Shown here piece after piece: positions 7,909 through 16,070 of a stretch of DNA of 64,000 bases. Under the pieces are notes generated by a model, which was not told the DNA's origin, did not search any database, and saw only the letters and a program-made list of their open reading frames with translations. The stretch is from Scybalocola_A sp900557175 (GTDB taxonomy: Bacteria > Bacillota > Clostridia > Lachnospirales > Lachnospiraceae). Positions within the stretch are counted from its first letter, which is position 1, and every line of letters begins with the position of its first letter. The stretch is from assembly GCA_937890745.1 (NCBI GenBank), contig CALADH010000023.1, forward strand, positions 14,181-78,180. Direction: 5' to 3'. A program made the translations under genes and the position numbers.

Positions 7909-8869
7909 TTTTAAAAAGACGCATGGCATTGCCATAACAAATTTTATCAATGACAGCCTCTGTAAGATGTGCCTTTTTAAGGCCGTCAAAAAGCAGAGGC
8001 ATTTTTTCTGTGCCGCTAATTTCAAGGCTGTCATCAATCCCATCAAAGTCAGAGCCAATACAGACTGCATCCTCCCCGGCCTTGTCAATCATATAAACTG
8101 TATGCCGCACAATAGATTCTACATCTGAAAAGCCGGTATCTGTTGTAAACTCATGAAAGAAATTAACGCCTGCCACACTGCCTGTATCGCCGATAAGCTT
8201 TAACATATCATCGGTCAGATTTCTCGGATGTTCTGTCAGCGCGCGGGCGCAGGAATGGGAAGCCACAAAAGGAATCCCTGTTTTCCTTGCATACTGTGCC
8301 ACATCATAAAAACCGCCGTCAGACAAATGCGATACATCAATGATCATTCCGATGTCATTCATCCGCTCAAGCACTTCAAAACCAAAGCCCTTAAGCCCCC
8401 GCGCCATTATATTGGCATCATTGCTGTTTGGATAGCCGATACAGTTTTCAAAATTCCATGTCAGCGTCATCAGACGGACGCCCCGTTTATAAAGAGCGTC
8501 AATCCTTTTAATATCTCCGTTTAATATGCCGCCCTCCTCCACAGAAACAATCGCCGATAATTTTCCTTCACTTTCATTGGTCAAAATATCTTCGGCTTTT
8601 AAAATTCTTCCAATCGTTTCTTTATTTTCAGACATTTCCTTATCAAATAAATCTAACAAATATCCTGCATAGGCATAGCCGTCATCCCAAACTGAAATCC
8701 CCGAAAAATCTGTCTTTTCCACAAAACATGCAAAGATTTGTGCACAGCAGCCGTCCGCCGCCAATCTCTTTATGTCAACCTGACAGTTATTTTCGAAAAG
8801 ATTTCCGAGCGCCGGTTCGCAAAACAACCTTGACAATGTATCACAATGCAAGTCAATATACTTTCTCAT
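7895..8869 (-). CDS. Membrane dipeptidase (renal dipeptidase family, M19)
   Basis: A zinc dipeptidase of 324 residues in peptidase family M19. The metal-binding HCDT motif is at residues 8-11. Further motifs are SVEEGG, the TLTWNFENCIGYPN stretch, DVSHLSD, FVASHSCARAL and GSDFDGID, which match the family's metal and substrate residues. There is no signal peptide, so it is probably cytosolic despite the family name. It overlaps the upstream sirtuin gene by four bases (ATGA), so the two are translationally coupled. The natural substrate is probably dipeptides, including those with a D-residue (family knowledge). Confidence 0.9.
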   Translation of the reverse strand: MRKYIDLHCDTLSRLFCEPALGNLFENNCQVDIKRLAADGCCAQIFACFVEKTDFSGISVWDDGYAYAGYLLDLFDKEMSENKETIGRILKAEDILTNESEGKLSAIVSVEEGGILNGDIKRIDALYKRGVRLMTLTWNFENCIGYPNSNDANIMARGLKGFGFEVLERMNDIGMIIDVSHLSDGGFYDVAQYARKTGIPFVASHSCARALTEHPRNLTDDMLKLIGDTGSVAGVNFFHEFTTDTGFSDVESIVRHTVYMIDKAGEDAVCIGSDFDGIDDSLEISGTEKMPLLFDGLKKAHLTEAVIDKICYGNAMRLFKTILQ

Positions 8870-9588
8870 AAAGCTGCCACCGCCTCCGAAAGTACTTTTC
8901 CAATGCTGTCATGAATCAGTAAATCTGCATAGCCGTCATAAGGCGTCTCACTTTTATTAATAAGAACAAGTCTGTCGCCTCTGTAATACTGAACAAAGCT
9001 TGCCGCCGGATATACGTTTAAAGACGTGCCGCCGACAATAAGCATATCTGCACGGCGTATTGCCGCAACACTTTTCTCAATTGTCCCGCCGTCAAGCCCC
9101 TCCTCATACAGCACGACCTCCGGCTTAATGATACCGCCGCAGGCACAGCGCGGTATGCCGTCCGCCGCCATCACTGCATCAAGACCATACGCTCTGCCGC
9201 AGCGCATACATTTATTTTTATGTACCGTACCGTGAAGTTCATACACTGTCCGGCTTCCGGCAGCCTGATGAAGGCCGTCAATATTTTGCGTTACAACCGC
9301 CTTAAGCTTTCCCATCGCCTCAAGCTTTGCAAGCGCCTCATGAGCCTTATTGGGCTTCGCATTTTCATAAATCATCGTTGTCCTATAAAACTCATAAAAC
9401 TTCTGCGTCTGCTGCATAAAAAACGTATGGGATAAAATTGTTTCCGGTGACACGCCAAAGTCCTGTTTTGTCTTATAAATACCCTGCTCGCTGCGAAAAT
9501 CCGGAATGCCGCTCTCTGTCGACACACCGGCGCCGCCGAAAAACACAATATTATCTGATTTCTTTAACATTTCAATGAAGCTTTCCAT
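8866..9588 (-). CDS. cobB: NAD-dependent protein deacylase, Sir2 family
   Basis: A 240-residue sirtuin. NAD-binding GGAGVSTESGIPDFRS, the catalytic TQNIDGLH plus the HGTVH active-site His, and a zinc site of two cysteine pairs (CMRC and CAC) are all visible, then GGTSLNVYPAA. It removes acyl groups from lysines while cleaving NAD to nicotinamide. GGAGG precedes the ATG closely. It sits between a TPR protein gene (10 bp upstream) and a dipeptidase (4-bp overlap), one leftward operon. Confidence 0.93.
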   Translation of the reverse strand: MESFIEMLKKSDNIVFFGGAGVSTESGIPDFRSEQGIYKTKQDFGVSPETILSHTFFMQQTQKFYEFYRTTMIYENAKPNKAHEALAKLEAMGKLKAVVTQNIDGLHQAAGSRTVYELHGTVHKNKCMRCGRAYGLDAVMAADGIPRCACGGIIKPEVVLYEEGLDGGTIEKSVAAIRRADMLIVGGTSLNVYPAASFVQYYRGDRLVLINKSETPYDGYADLLIHDSIGKVLSEAVAAL

Positions 9589-9598
9589 GTATATCCTC

Positions 9599-10663
9599 CT
9601 ATCGCCGTGATTTAAACAAATCCTTTAAAGAAAACCCGCGCACAGCCGCAAACGGCCACCGTTTTTCCATCGCCTTTAAATTAATCCCCGCTTCTTCAAG
9701 CAGCAGCTTATCCTCAATGCCCTTATATGTTTTGTATGCTTCATCCACATTGCCGGCAGCAAACTGCACATTGCCGAGGCACATCTTATAGCTGTCCTCC
9801 GGGCATATTTCAATTGCCGCCTTATAGCAGGCTTCTGCCTCACCGTATTTTTCAAGAGCATAGAGAAGATGCCCTTTAAGTATAAGCAAATCGTCACCGT
9901 CCGGCTCTGCTGAGATTGCTTTCCCAATAGCTTTAAGTCCTTCCTTGATAAAACCAAGCTGCTGACAGGCCATCGCCATATAATAAAGAGCATCCACCGA
10001 TTTTCTGTCATAGACCAGCGCCTGTTTCGCATAATCATACATTGTCTTCAACTCACGGATATCTCTGCATTCATCGCGCATCACGCGCATCGCCGTCTCG
10101 CCGCACCTTTCGATACAATACTTTGCCTTTGCAAGGGCAGCCCGTTTCATATCATTCCTAAACGGCGCACCAATCATACGAAGTCTGTCACCGGAAAAAA
10201 AGCTGTCCGCTTTCCCATAGCTTATATCAAGCGTCCTGACCTCTTGATTCATCAGCCTTGTCAGTCTCAAAAGACGCACATCGCCCGACTCAATCACCTC
10301 GTAAAACTTTTCCTTGAAATTAAAATCAAAACCTTCCACCCGCTCTGACTTTGGCAGCAGACAGACCTCCCATATTTTAGCGCGGATATTGCCTTCAAGA
10401 AAAACCGATATTCTCAAAAGCCTTCTGTAAACCTCCGCCTGCCTGTACCATCCGACAATCTTGCCGTCAAAAACAAAAACGACCGGAATATTTTCAATCT
10501 TATCCGTCTGCACCGTACATTCATAAAAGTCCTCCAGCGCAATACATTCGCTGCCGCCCTCAAGCCGGGAACGGCTGATTGCCGTACAGCTTCCGTTATA
10601 ATCAAAAAACTCATTCATCAGAAGCGACGCTTCATTTTCTATCTTTACCGCAAGTACCGGCAA
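9599..10663 (-). CDS. TPR-repeat protein with unknown N-terminal domain
   Basis: About 354 residues. The N-terminal half (to about 190) has no fold that I recognise; the C-terminal half carries tandem tetratricopeptide repeats, e.g. ALYYMAMACQQLGFIKEGLK, LLILKGHLLYALEKYGEAEA and MCLGNVQFAAGNVDEAYKTY. The best start is a TTG six bases after AGGTG; a GTG further upstream overlaps that site. No signal peptide or membrane segment is evident, so it is probably a cytosolic scaffold. It leads the operon with the sirtuin and the M19 dipeptidase. Function unknown. Confidence 0.75.
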   Translation of the reverse strand: MPVLAVKIENEASLLMNEFFDYNGSCTAISRSRLEGGSECIALEDFYECTVQTDKIENIPVVFVFDGKIVGWYRQAEVYRRLLRISVFLEGNIRAKIWEVCLLPKSERVEGFDFNFKEKFYEVIESGDVRLLRLTRLMNQEVRTLDISYGKADSFFSGDRLRMIGAPFRNDMKRAALAKAKYCIERCGETAMRVMRDECRDIRELKTMYDYAKQALVYDRKSVDALYYMAMACQQLGFIKEGLKAIGKAISAEPDGDDLLILKGHLLYALEKYGEAEACYKAAIEICPEDSYKMCLGNVQFAAGNVDEAYKTYKGIEDKLLLEEAGINLKAMEKRWPFAAVRGFSLKDLFKSRR

Positions 10664-10759
10664 AACAATCACCTCGTTTCACATGCTGCCGCCCGCCGCA
10701 AATTCTTACTGTCATCATACCACATTTTTTAACTTTCGGCATCCGTTTAAAAAAATCTC

Positions 10760-10788
10760 TTGCCCCTTTTTTGCCAATGGGCTATACT
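10760..10788 (+). promoter_or_regulatory. Promoter of the cyclophilin gene
   Basis: TTGCCC (10760-10765) and TATACT (10783-10788) with a 17-bp spacer lie 66 bp before the cyclophilin ATG. Confidence 0.6.
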
Positions 10789-10854
10789 AAAAAAAGAGCG
10801 CATATATGCGCACTCCCGCGCACGAGCGACATTAACATAAAGGAGATTTTAAAA

Positions 10855-11376
10855 ATGGCACAGAATCCTATTGTTACAATCACAATGGAAAACGGCGATG
10901 TGATGAAGGCTGAGCTTTATCCTGAAGTTGCGCCGAATACAGTCAACAACTTTATTTCTTTAATTAAAAAAGGCTACTATGACGGCCTTATTTTCCACAG
11001 AGTTATCAACGGCTTTATGATTCAGGGCGGCTGTCCTGACGGCACAGGCATGGGCGGCCCGGGCTACAGCATCAAAGGCGAATTTTCACAGAACGGCTTT
11101 ACAAACGAGTTAAAGCACACACCGGGTGTTTTATCCATGGCAAGAACAATGATGCCTAACTCTGCAGGCTCACAGTTTTTCATTATGCACAAAAACTCAC
11201 CGCACCTTGACGGCGCTTACGCCGCTTTCGGTCAGGTCACAGAAGGCATGGATATTGTCAACAAAATTGCTGAGACAGCAACAGACTACAGCGACAGACC
11301 GCTCACGCCTCAGAAAATCAAATCCATGACTGTCGAAACATTCGGCGTGGATTACGCAGAACCTGAAAAAATGTGA
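10855..11376 (+). CDS. Peptidyl-prolyl cis-trans isomerase, cyclophilin type
   Basis: A 173-residue cytosolic cyclophilin that speeds proline isomerisation during folding. The active-site FHRVINGFMIQGG, GTGMGGPGYSIKGEF, GVLSMARTMMPNSAGSQFFI and the AYAAFGQV block are all present. The ATG at 10855 follows AAAGGAGA; the open frame upstream of it is spurious. It is a single-gene unit with its own promoter. Confidence 0.95.
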   Translation: MAQNPIVTITMENGDVMKAELYPEVAPNTVNNFISLIKKGYYDGLIFHRVINGFMIQGGCPDGTGMGGPGYSIKGEFSQNGFTNELKHTPGVLSMARTMMPNSAGSQFFIMHKNSPHLDGAYAAFGQVTEGMDIVNKIAETATDYSDRPLTPQKIKSMTVETFGVDYAEPEKM

Positions 11377-11460
11377 CAATTTGTAAAGGCACTGCTACAC
11401 AAAGCACCGGGGAACAATTTTTATTTCAAATGATAAATCTTGTTTCCCAACTCACAGCAA

Positions 11461-11498
11461 AAAACCGGACAATCGGGTTCGCCCGAAAGTCCGGTTTT
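11461..11498. terminator. Bidirectional terminator between cyclophilin and small membrane genes
   Basis: A 10-bp stem AAAACCGGAC / GTCCGGTTTT (11461-11470, 11489-11498) holds an inner CGGG/CCCG hairpin. U-tracts are available on both strands, so it can end the rightward cyclophilin unit and the leftward two-gene unit. Confidence 0.75.
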
Positions 11499-11733
11499 AT
11501 CTTCTTTTCTTCTTTGTACTGTTTTTAAGCCGCTTATTTGACGCTTCCATCTTTTTCTGTTCGGCAATATCCCGCCGCTTAACAATAAAATATTCAGCCA
11601 CGGCCGTAATGATAACGCCAATGTGAATACCCAGCATGGAAAAGTTCCAATCCAAGCCAAATTTTAAAGCAAACCCTACCACCTCCACGGCAACAGCCCA
11701 CAAAACAGCCGCTGTGAACGCTTTCTTATTCAT
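11497..11733 (-). CDS. Small two-helix membrane protein
   Basis: 78 residues: two hydrophobic helices (about 6-25 and 30-50) followed by a strongly basic tail ending KNSTKKKRR. The start MNKKAFTAAV is chosen because AGGACAGG lies 8-9 bases upstream; an earlier in-frame ATG lacks a site. It is the second gene of a two-gene leftward unit, 16 bp after a 40-residue membrane peptide gene. Unknown function. Confidence 0.55.
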   Translation of the reverse strand: MNKKAFTAAVLWAVAVEVVGFALKFGLDWNFSMLGIHIGVIITAVAEYFIVKRRDIAEQKKMEASNKRLKNSTKKKRR

Positions 11734-11749
11734 ATGCACAACCTGTCCT

Positions 11750-11872
11750 TTATTCCTCGTCATCTTCCTCAGCGATCACGCCGCCGACTGCGCCTGCCGT
11801 CACCGACACGACAACCGCAACGACTGCGATAATCAACAGCAATAGACACGCTAAAAATATAATAATGTTCAT
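11750..11872 (-). CDS. 40-residue single-span membrane peptide
   Basis: Starts MNIIIFLACLLLLII, a single hydrophobic helix, then a Gly/Ala/Val-rich stretch and an acidic tail AEEDDEE. The ATG follows GGGGTG at about five bases. The acidic tail is opposite in charge to the basic tail of the neighbour encoded 16 bp downstream, which hints that the pair interact (inference). No type I toxin or bacteriocin processing motif is seen. Function unknown. Confidence 0.5.
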   Translation of the reverse strand: MNIIIFLACLLLLIIAVVAVVVSVTAGAVGGVIAEEDDEE

Positions 11873-11969
11873 AAAACACCCCATCCTTATCTTCAATTTC
11901 TTTTCACATATCCCCATTATACGCATATTTACAGAAAAATACAAGACTGTTTGTCAGCTGGACGGTATT

Positions 11970-13583
11970 TTAATCAAAATGGACAGCTCCCCCCTTTCGA
12001 CAAATCAGCTTCATATCCCGTATTTCATAAATATAGTCATACATATCTAACAGGTTATCCAGAATTTTATGTTCGATATTAATTAAAGTTATTTCAGGAT
12101 TTGAAAGCAGCGTTTTCTCAATAACAAAACTACTCTCTATATCTATGGCAGAAGTTGCTTCATCCAATAAAATAAATCCCTTCTTTTCAAGCAATATCCT
12201 AGCCAAAGAAATTTTTTGCTTTTCTCCCCCGGATAAATTATCTTTGGTATCCTGATAAATATCTTCTAAATTATGCTTCTTTAAAAACGTTTGCAATCCC
12301 AATGAATTGAGTACAGCTCTAATCGAATCTTTTTCGTAGTTTTGATATAGTGTAATATTGTTTAATAAAGTATCATTAAACATAAACGGTGATTGCAAAA
12401 CAATACCTATTTCTTCGTAAATAGAATCATTAAATTCCCTAATATCTCTCCCATTTATCAAAATCTTCCCTTCATAATTATCTATAAAATTCACAATTAA
12501 CCTAAACAGCGTACTCTTGCCACTCCCATTTTCTCCAACAATTAAATACTTATGCCCTTGAGTAAAAGTAACATTAATATCTTTTAAAATATATTTATCT
12601 TGATATTTAAAGGAAACATTTTTTAATTCAAGTGTATTTATTTTAGGACATCGTTCTGCTTTTTGTAAGTCTTCGTTTTTTTCTTTCTTCATCCATATAT
12701 CAAAATTATTCTTTATAGTTTTTACAGAATGCATTTGACTCAATTGCACTGCAATTGAATTTGTGGGAATGGCCAACATTTCAGAAAGTTGTAATGCCCC
12801 TATAAGAGTTCCTACTGTCATTTTGTTATTAAAAATCAAAAATGTCCCTACACCTATCAAGGCAACTTTCCCCGAATAGGATAACAGCCCAATTAAAATA
12901 TCAATAATAATTTCTGTTTTAATTTTTTTCAAATGTTTTTGATTCACGATATTATTACAATTTCCTACTTTTTTTTCATATTTCTCACTGATTCCGTTAG
13001 ATTTAATCGTATGATATCCTTGAATCAAATCACCCGTCATTACATTAAGTTTTTTTAAACTATTCGCATATTCATCCGTACATATACGCATCTTTTTACC
13101 TTGTAAATTAGCAAAAACAATCGGCAAAAAAGTCATAAAAACAACAATTGCACCAATAAGCAGATTGAGATAACACAAGGCAAATATACTTGTTATAAAT
13201 ACTAATATGCAATATATTAATTCCAATTTCTGGACATAATAATTATTTACAAGCAAATCAACTTCTTGATTTAAAGATGTTACATAGTCCTGCGCATGTA
13301 TTTTTTCAAAATCCAAAATTTTCATATTAACAATTTTATGAACAAAAGCTTTTTTTATTGTGTATACTTTTTTTATTGTATACTTTCCTATAGAAAATCT
13401 GCGTACAAACTCAAAAACTAAAATACCTATAATACAAAAAAGAAAACAAACAAAACTAGACACTATCGCATGAATATCCAATGTCGAGCAGGCATCTATA
13501 GTTGATTGAATAAAGATTGGTTCCAGCGCAGTACAAACTGCCAACAACATTGACGCAATAATTGCTATCCAAAAAATATACAT
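11970..13583 (-). CDS. ABC exporter with fused permease and ATPase domains
   Basis: A 537-residue half-exporter of the MsbA/LmrA/HlyB type. Residues 1 to about 290 hold the membrane domain; the ATPase domain follows with Walker A GENGSGKST, signature LSGGEKQKIS, Walker B GFILLDEATSAID and the switch His in NIEHK. The first helix starts at residue 1, so the usual short cytosolic N-terminus is missing, yet a strong AGGGGGG ribosome site precedes the ATG. There is no C39 peptidase domain, bacteriocin-like peptide or second half-transporter next to it, so it may act as a homodimer. Base composition is far more AT-rich than its neighbours and codons ending in A/T dominate, suggesting horizontal acquisition. 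Confidence 0.88.
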   Translation of the reverse strand: MYIFWIAIIASMLLAVCTALEPIFIQSTIDACSTLDIHAIVSSFVCFLFCIIGILVFEFVRRFSIGKYTIKKVYTIKKAFVHKIVNMKILDFEKIHAQDYVTSLNQEVDLLVNNYYVQKLELIYCILVFITSIFALCYLNLLIGAIVVFMTFLPIVFANLQGKKMRICTDEYANSLKKLNVMTGDLIQGYHTIKSNGISEKYEKKVGNCNNIVNQKHLKKIKTEIIIDILIGLLSYSGKVALIGVGTFLIFNNKMTVGTLIGALQLSEMLAIPTNSIAVQLSQMHSVKTIKNNFDIWMKKEKNEDLQKAERCPKINTLELKNVSFKYQDKYILKDINVTFTQGHKYLIVGENGSGKSTLFRLIVNFIDNYEGKILINGRDIREFNDSIYEEIGIVLQSPFMFNDTLLNNITLYQNYEKDSIRAVLNSLGLQTFLKKHNLEDIYQDTKDNLSGGEKQKISLARILLEKKGFILLDEATSAIDIESSFVIEKTLLSNPEITLINIEHKILDNLLDMYDYIYEIRDMKLICRKGGAVHFD

Positions 13584-13661
13584 ACTATCCCCCCTTTTTC
13601 AGTTTTAAACCATATTCATATCAGTACATAATTCACTAATTTTTATCCCTTTGTTATTATG

Positions 13662-13696
13662 TTTTATACATAATATATATATATACGTATTGTCAA
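13662..13696 (-). promoter_or_regulatory. Candidate promoter of the ABC exporter
   Basis: On the minus strand a perfect TTGACA (13691-13696) precedes an alternating AT tract in which TTATGT lies at a 17-bp spacing. The exact -10 is ambiguous. Confidence 0.4.
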
Positions 13697-13790
13697 TATA
13701 TTTTTTATCATTATATATCATTTCTTTTATATGCAATCTGCCGCACAAAATATATTTTCAAATAATATCGTTTTCAAACATCAAAAATTA

Positions 13791-13819
13791 TTGACATATA
13801 GACATTCTGTATTCATTAT
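13791..13819 (+). promoter_or_regulatory. Candidate promoter of the DUF218 gene
   Basis: TTGACA (13791-13796), 17 bp, CATTAT (13814-13819); neighbouring TATATA elements make the exact -10 uncertain. Confidence 0.4.
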
Positions 13820-13884
13820 ATATATCATAGTTCTTATAGCCTCAAATAAGATTCTATCACTTTTACACTACTATAGGAGTTTTT

Positions 13885-14586
13885 ATGAAAGCATTTTTAC
13901 AAACACTGACGGATTTTATATTTGTTGAAGATACACCCGCTGCCGCCGATATCATCTTTGTTCCCGGCGGTATGTACGGCGCAGCTATCTGCGAGCGTGC
14001 CGCCGCGCTTTGGCATGAAGGCTTTGCCCCTTTGATCCTGCCGTCCGGAAAATTTTCTAAACTGACAGGCAGCTTTGAAGGCGCGTCAGATGAAGATCGG
14101 ACCTTTGATCAGACATATACCGGAATTGATTCAAAAATAAAGACAGGCGCTGCAGCCCTTGCTGCCACCTCGAAGGATTTTGAAACCGAGTGGGACTATC
14201 TTCGCGCCCTTCTTCTGAATTTCGGCGTCGCTGAAACGGCAATCTTAAAAGAAAACAGGGCGACTTTCACTTACGAAAATGCCCTGTTTTCCAAAGAAGT
14301 CACCGACAGTCTAGGCATGGATATCAAAACAGCCATTATTTGCTGTCAGGCCTACCACGCCCGCCGCTGCCTTCTCTATTATGAATGTGTCTTCCCCGAC
14401 ACGAAATTTTTAGTCTGCCCTGCAGTTACACGCGGCATCACCCGGGATAACTGGTATTTAGACGATGAAAAAATGAATGTTGTCCTCGGTGAAATTGAGC
14501 GCTGCGGCACACAATTTCATGAAATTATACGCCATGAGAGACAGACATTCGCAGACGCCGGATTAAAAAGCAATTCTAATTTTTAA
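13885..14586 (+). CDS. DUF218 (YdcF-like) family protein
   Basis: A 233-residue protein of the DUF218/YdcF family, Rossmann-like, whose members have been proposed to bind nucleotides or act on envelope precursors. Visible are DIIFVPGGMYG near the N-terminus, ILPSGKFS, and the conserved ENRATFTYENALFSKEV block followed by IICCQAYHARRCLLYYE, which match the family's core. There is no signal peptide or membrane helix, unlike SanA. TAGGAG precedes the ATG. It converges on the double-HAD gene with a four-base overlap. Confidence 0.8.
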   Translation: MKAFLQTLTDFIFVEDTPAAADIIFVPGGMYGAAICERAAALWHEGFAPLILPSGKFSKLTGSFEGASDEDRTFDQTYTGIDSKIKTGAAALAATSKDFETEWDYLRALLLNFGVAETAILKENRATFTYENALFSKEVTDSLGMDIKTAIICCQAYHARRCLLYYECVFPDTKFLVCPAVTRGITRDNWYLDDEKMNVVLGEIERCGTQFHEIIRHERQTFADAGLKSNSNF

Positions 14587-16028
14587 AAAATCAGCTTCTC
14601 AACGGCATAAGCCACGCCGTCTTCGTCGTTTGAAAGCGATATGTAATCCGCTTTTTCTTTCACCTCGGGCTGGGCGTTGTCCATAGCAGCGCCCAGTCCG
14701 GCAAATTCTATCATCGTCGCGTCATTATGACCGTCGCCGAAAGCAATCATTTCTTCCCTGTCCATCGCAAGCAGTTCAAGAAGCTTTGCAAGCGATTGTG
14801 CCTTATCAATGCCACGCGGCATAATTTCAAGGAAAAACGGTTCTGAACGGTAAATACTCAGTTCGCCCTCAAATTTTTTCTGCATAAGAGGCTCAACTTC
14901 GGCAAGGCGCTCGCCGTCACCGGTAATAATGCATTTTGTCACCGGAAAGTTGACATAATCTCCGAGTTTTTCAATTCTTTGCACATTGAGGCCGTTAATT
15001 GCCGCTTCTTTCTGTATATAAAAGTCTTCAGGACACTCTGTAATGGCACAGTCGCCCTCATAAGTCACCATCGGTAAGCCAAACTCGTCAGCGCACTGCT
15101 GGAGTATTTTAACCATACCATCAGGCAAATCTTTTGAAAACAATTTTCTGCCGCTGCCGCATTCTGTAATGACGCCGCCATTAAATGCCAAAATATAGCC
15201 GCCATATTTTGAAAGTTCAAGCGCTTCCGACACCTTATGAATGCCGTACGTCGGACGTCCCGAAGCGAGCACAAGCTTCACGCCGTTTTCCTGTGCCTTT
15301 TTAAGCACTTCAAACGTGCGCTTTGTAATCTGCTTTTTGGAATCTGTCAGTGTACCGTCAATATCAAGTACAATAAGACGGCAAGGCTTTTTATGAAGCT
15401 TCCATAAATAAAGCACCAAATCCTGCAGACGCTCAAGATAAATATCTGCACCTTCAAATTCCTCTTTCTTTCCGTAACCGTAAAGGCACGCCGCAAACGG
15501 AATATGGTTTGTCCTTGCCGCATGGCCGTCAAAATATCTGTCACCGACCATCAGCGCAAAATCCGGCGTCTGCTCCGCAAGAAGCTCACAAAGCGCCTCA
15601 TCCTTTGTCTTTCCGACAGCCACAGGCTTTACAATATCAATCCATTCATAAATCCCAAGTTTTTGAAGCCGTTCTATAATATGGGCAAGATTTGCATTGT
15701 TTGAACAGACGGCTGTCATATAACCTTCCTTTTTAAGCCACTTCAAAAGCGGCGCTGCACCGTCAAAGGTCTCATAACAGTCATTGTATTTTCCGTGAAT
15801 GTATGTCATGACTTTTTCCCAAAATACAGGGCCCTTTGTATCCGCCTCATCGCCAAAAAAACGGACATTCGTATCTTCGTCCTTTGCACCGAAGGTATCT
15901 ATGATTTCTTCCCTCGTCACATCCGTCCGTCCCATATCCGCCAGTGCGTCGGCAATTGCCGGCACCGCGTAAGTGTCCGTCCTGTTTAACGTTCCGTCTA
16001 AATCAAAAACAATAAATCTTTTACTCAT
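14583..16028 (-). CDS. Double HAD phosphatase (HAD-IA-like fused to Cof-type HAD-IIB)
   Basis: 481 residues with two complete haloacid dehalogenase domains. Domain 1 (about 1-205) has motif I FDLDGTLN (D9, D11), motif II CSNNAN and motif IV MVGDRYFD, like phosphoglycolate phosphatases. Domain 2 (about 217-481) has VLDIDGTLTDS (D222, D224), LASGRPTYG and IAFGDGHNDATM, the Cof/YidA type with a large C2 cap. Both nucleophile Asp residues are kept, so both domains may be active on phosphorylated small molecules. AGAGAGG precedes the ATG. The fusion could pair two phosphatases of one pathway. Substrates unknown. Confidence 0.88.
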   Translation of the reverse strand: MSKRFIVFDLDGTLNRTDTYAVPAIADALADMGRTDVTREEIIDTFGAKDEDTNVRFFGDEADTKGPVFWEKVMTYIHGKYNDCYETFDGAAPLLKWLKKEGYMTAVCSNNANLAHIIERLQKLGIYEWIDIVKPVAVGKTKDEALCELLAEQTPDFALMVGDRYFDGHAARTNHIPFAACLYGYGKKEEFEGADIYLERLQDLVLYLWKLHKKPCRLIVLDIDGTLTDSKKQITKRTFEVLKKAQENGVKLVLASGRPTYGIHKVSEALELSKYGGYILAFNGGVITECGSGRKLFSKDLPDGMVKILQQCADEFGLPMVTYEGDCAITECPEDFYIQKEAAINGLNVQRIEKLGDYVNFPVTKCIITGDGERLAEVEPLMQKKFEGELSIYRSEPFFLEIMPRGIDKAQSLAKLLELLAMDREEMIAFGDGHNDATMIEFAGLGAAMDNAQPEVKEKADYISLSNDEDGVAYAVEKLIF

Positions 16029-16070
16029 GAATGTACCTCTCTGAAAACTTTTAGGGCTGTCCTGCCCCTT

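Larger units (their letters stand above)
13584..13884. other. AT-rich 301-bp divergent intergenic region
   Basis: Extremely AT-rich, with runs such as TATATATATATACG near 13675-13687. It holds outward promoter candidates for the exporter and for the DUF218 gene but no gene that I can support; a 65-codon plus-strand frame has no ribosome site. Confidence 0.6.

Noticed and set aside
13670..13690. TATATATA run as a microsatellite or origin-like element.
   Set aside because: Short, inside a promoter region, with no DnaA boxes nearby.
13731..13928. Plus-strand frame of 65 codons in the AT-rich gap before the DUF218 gene, hydrophobic and peptide-like, as a candidate exporter substrate.
   Set aside because: No ribosome site, starts in low-complexity AT sequence, overlaps the start of a well-supported gene, and is on the opposite strand to the exporter.
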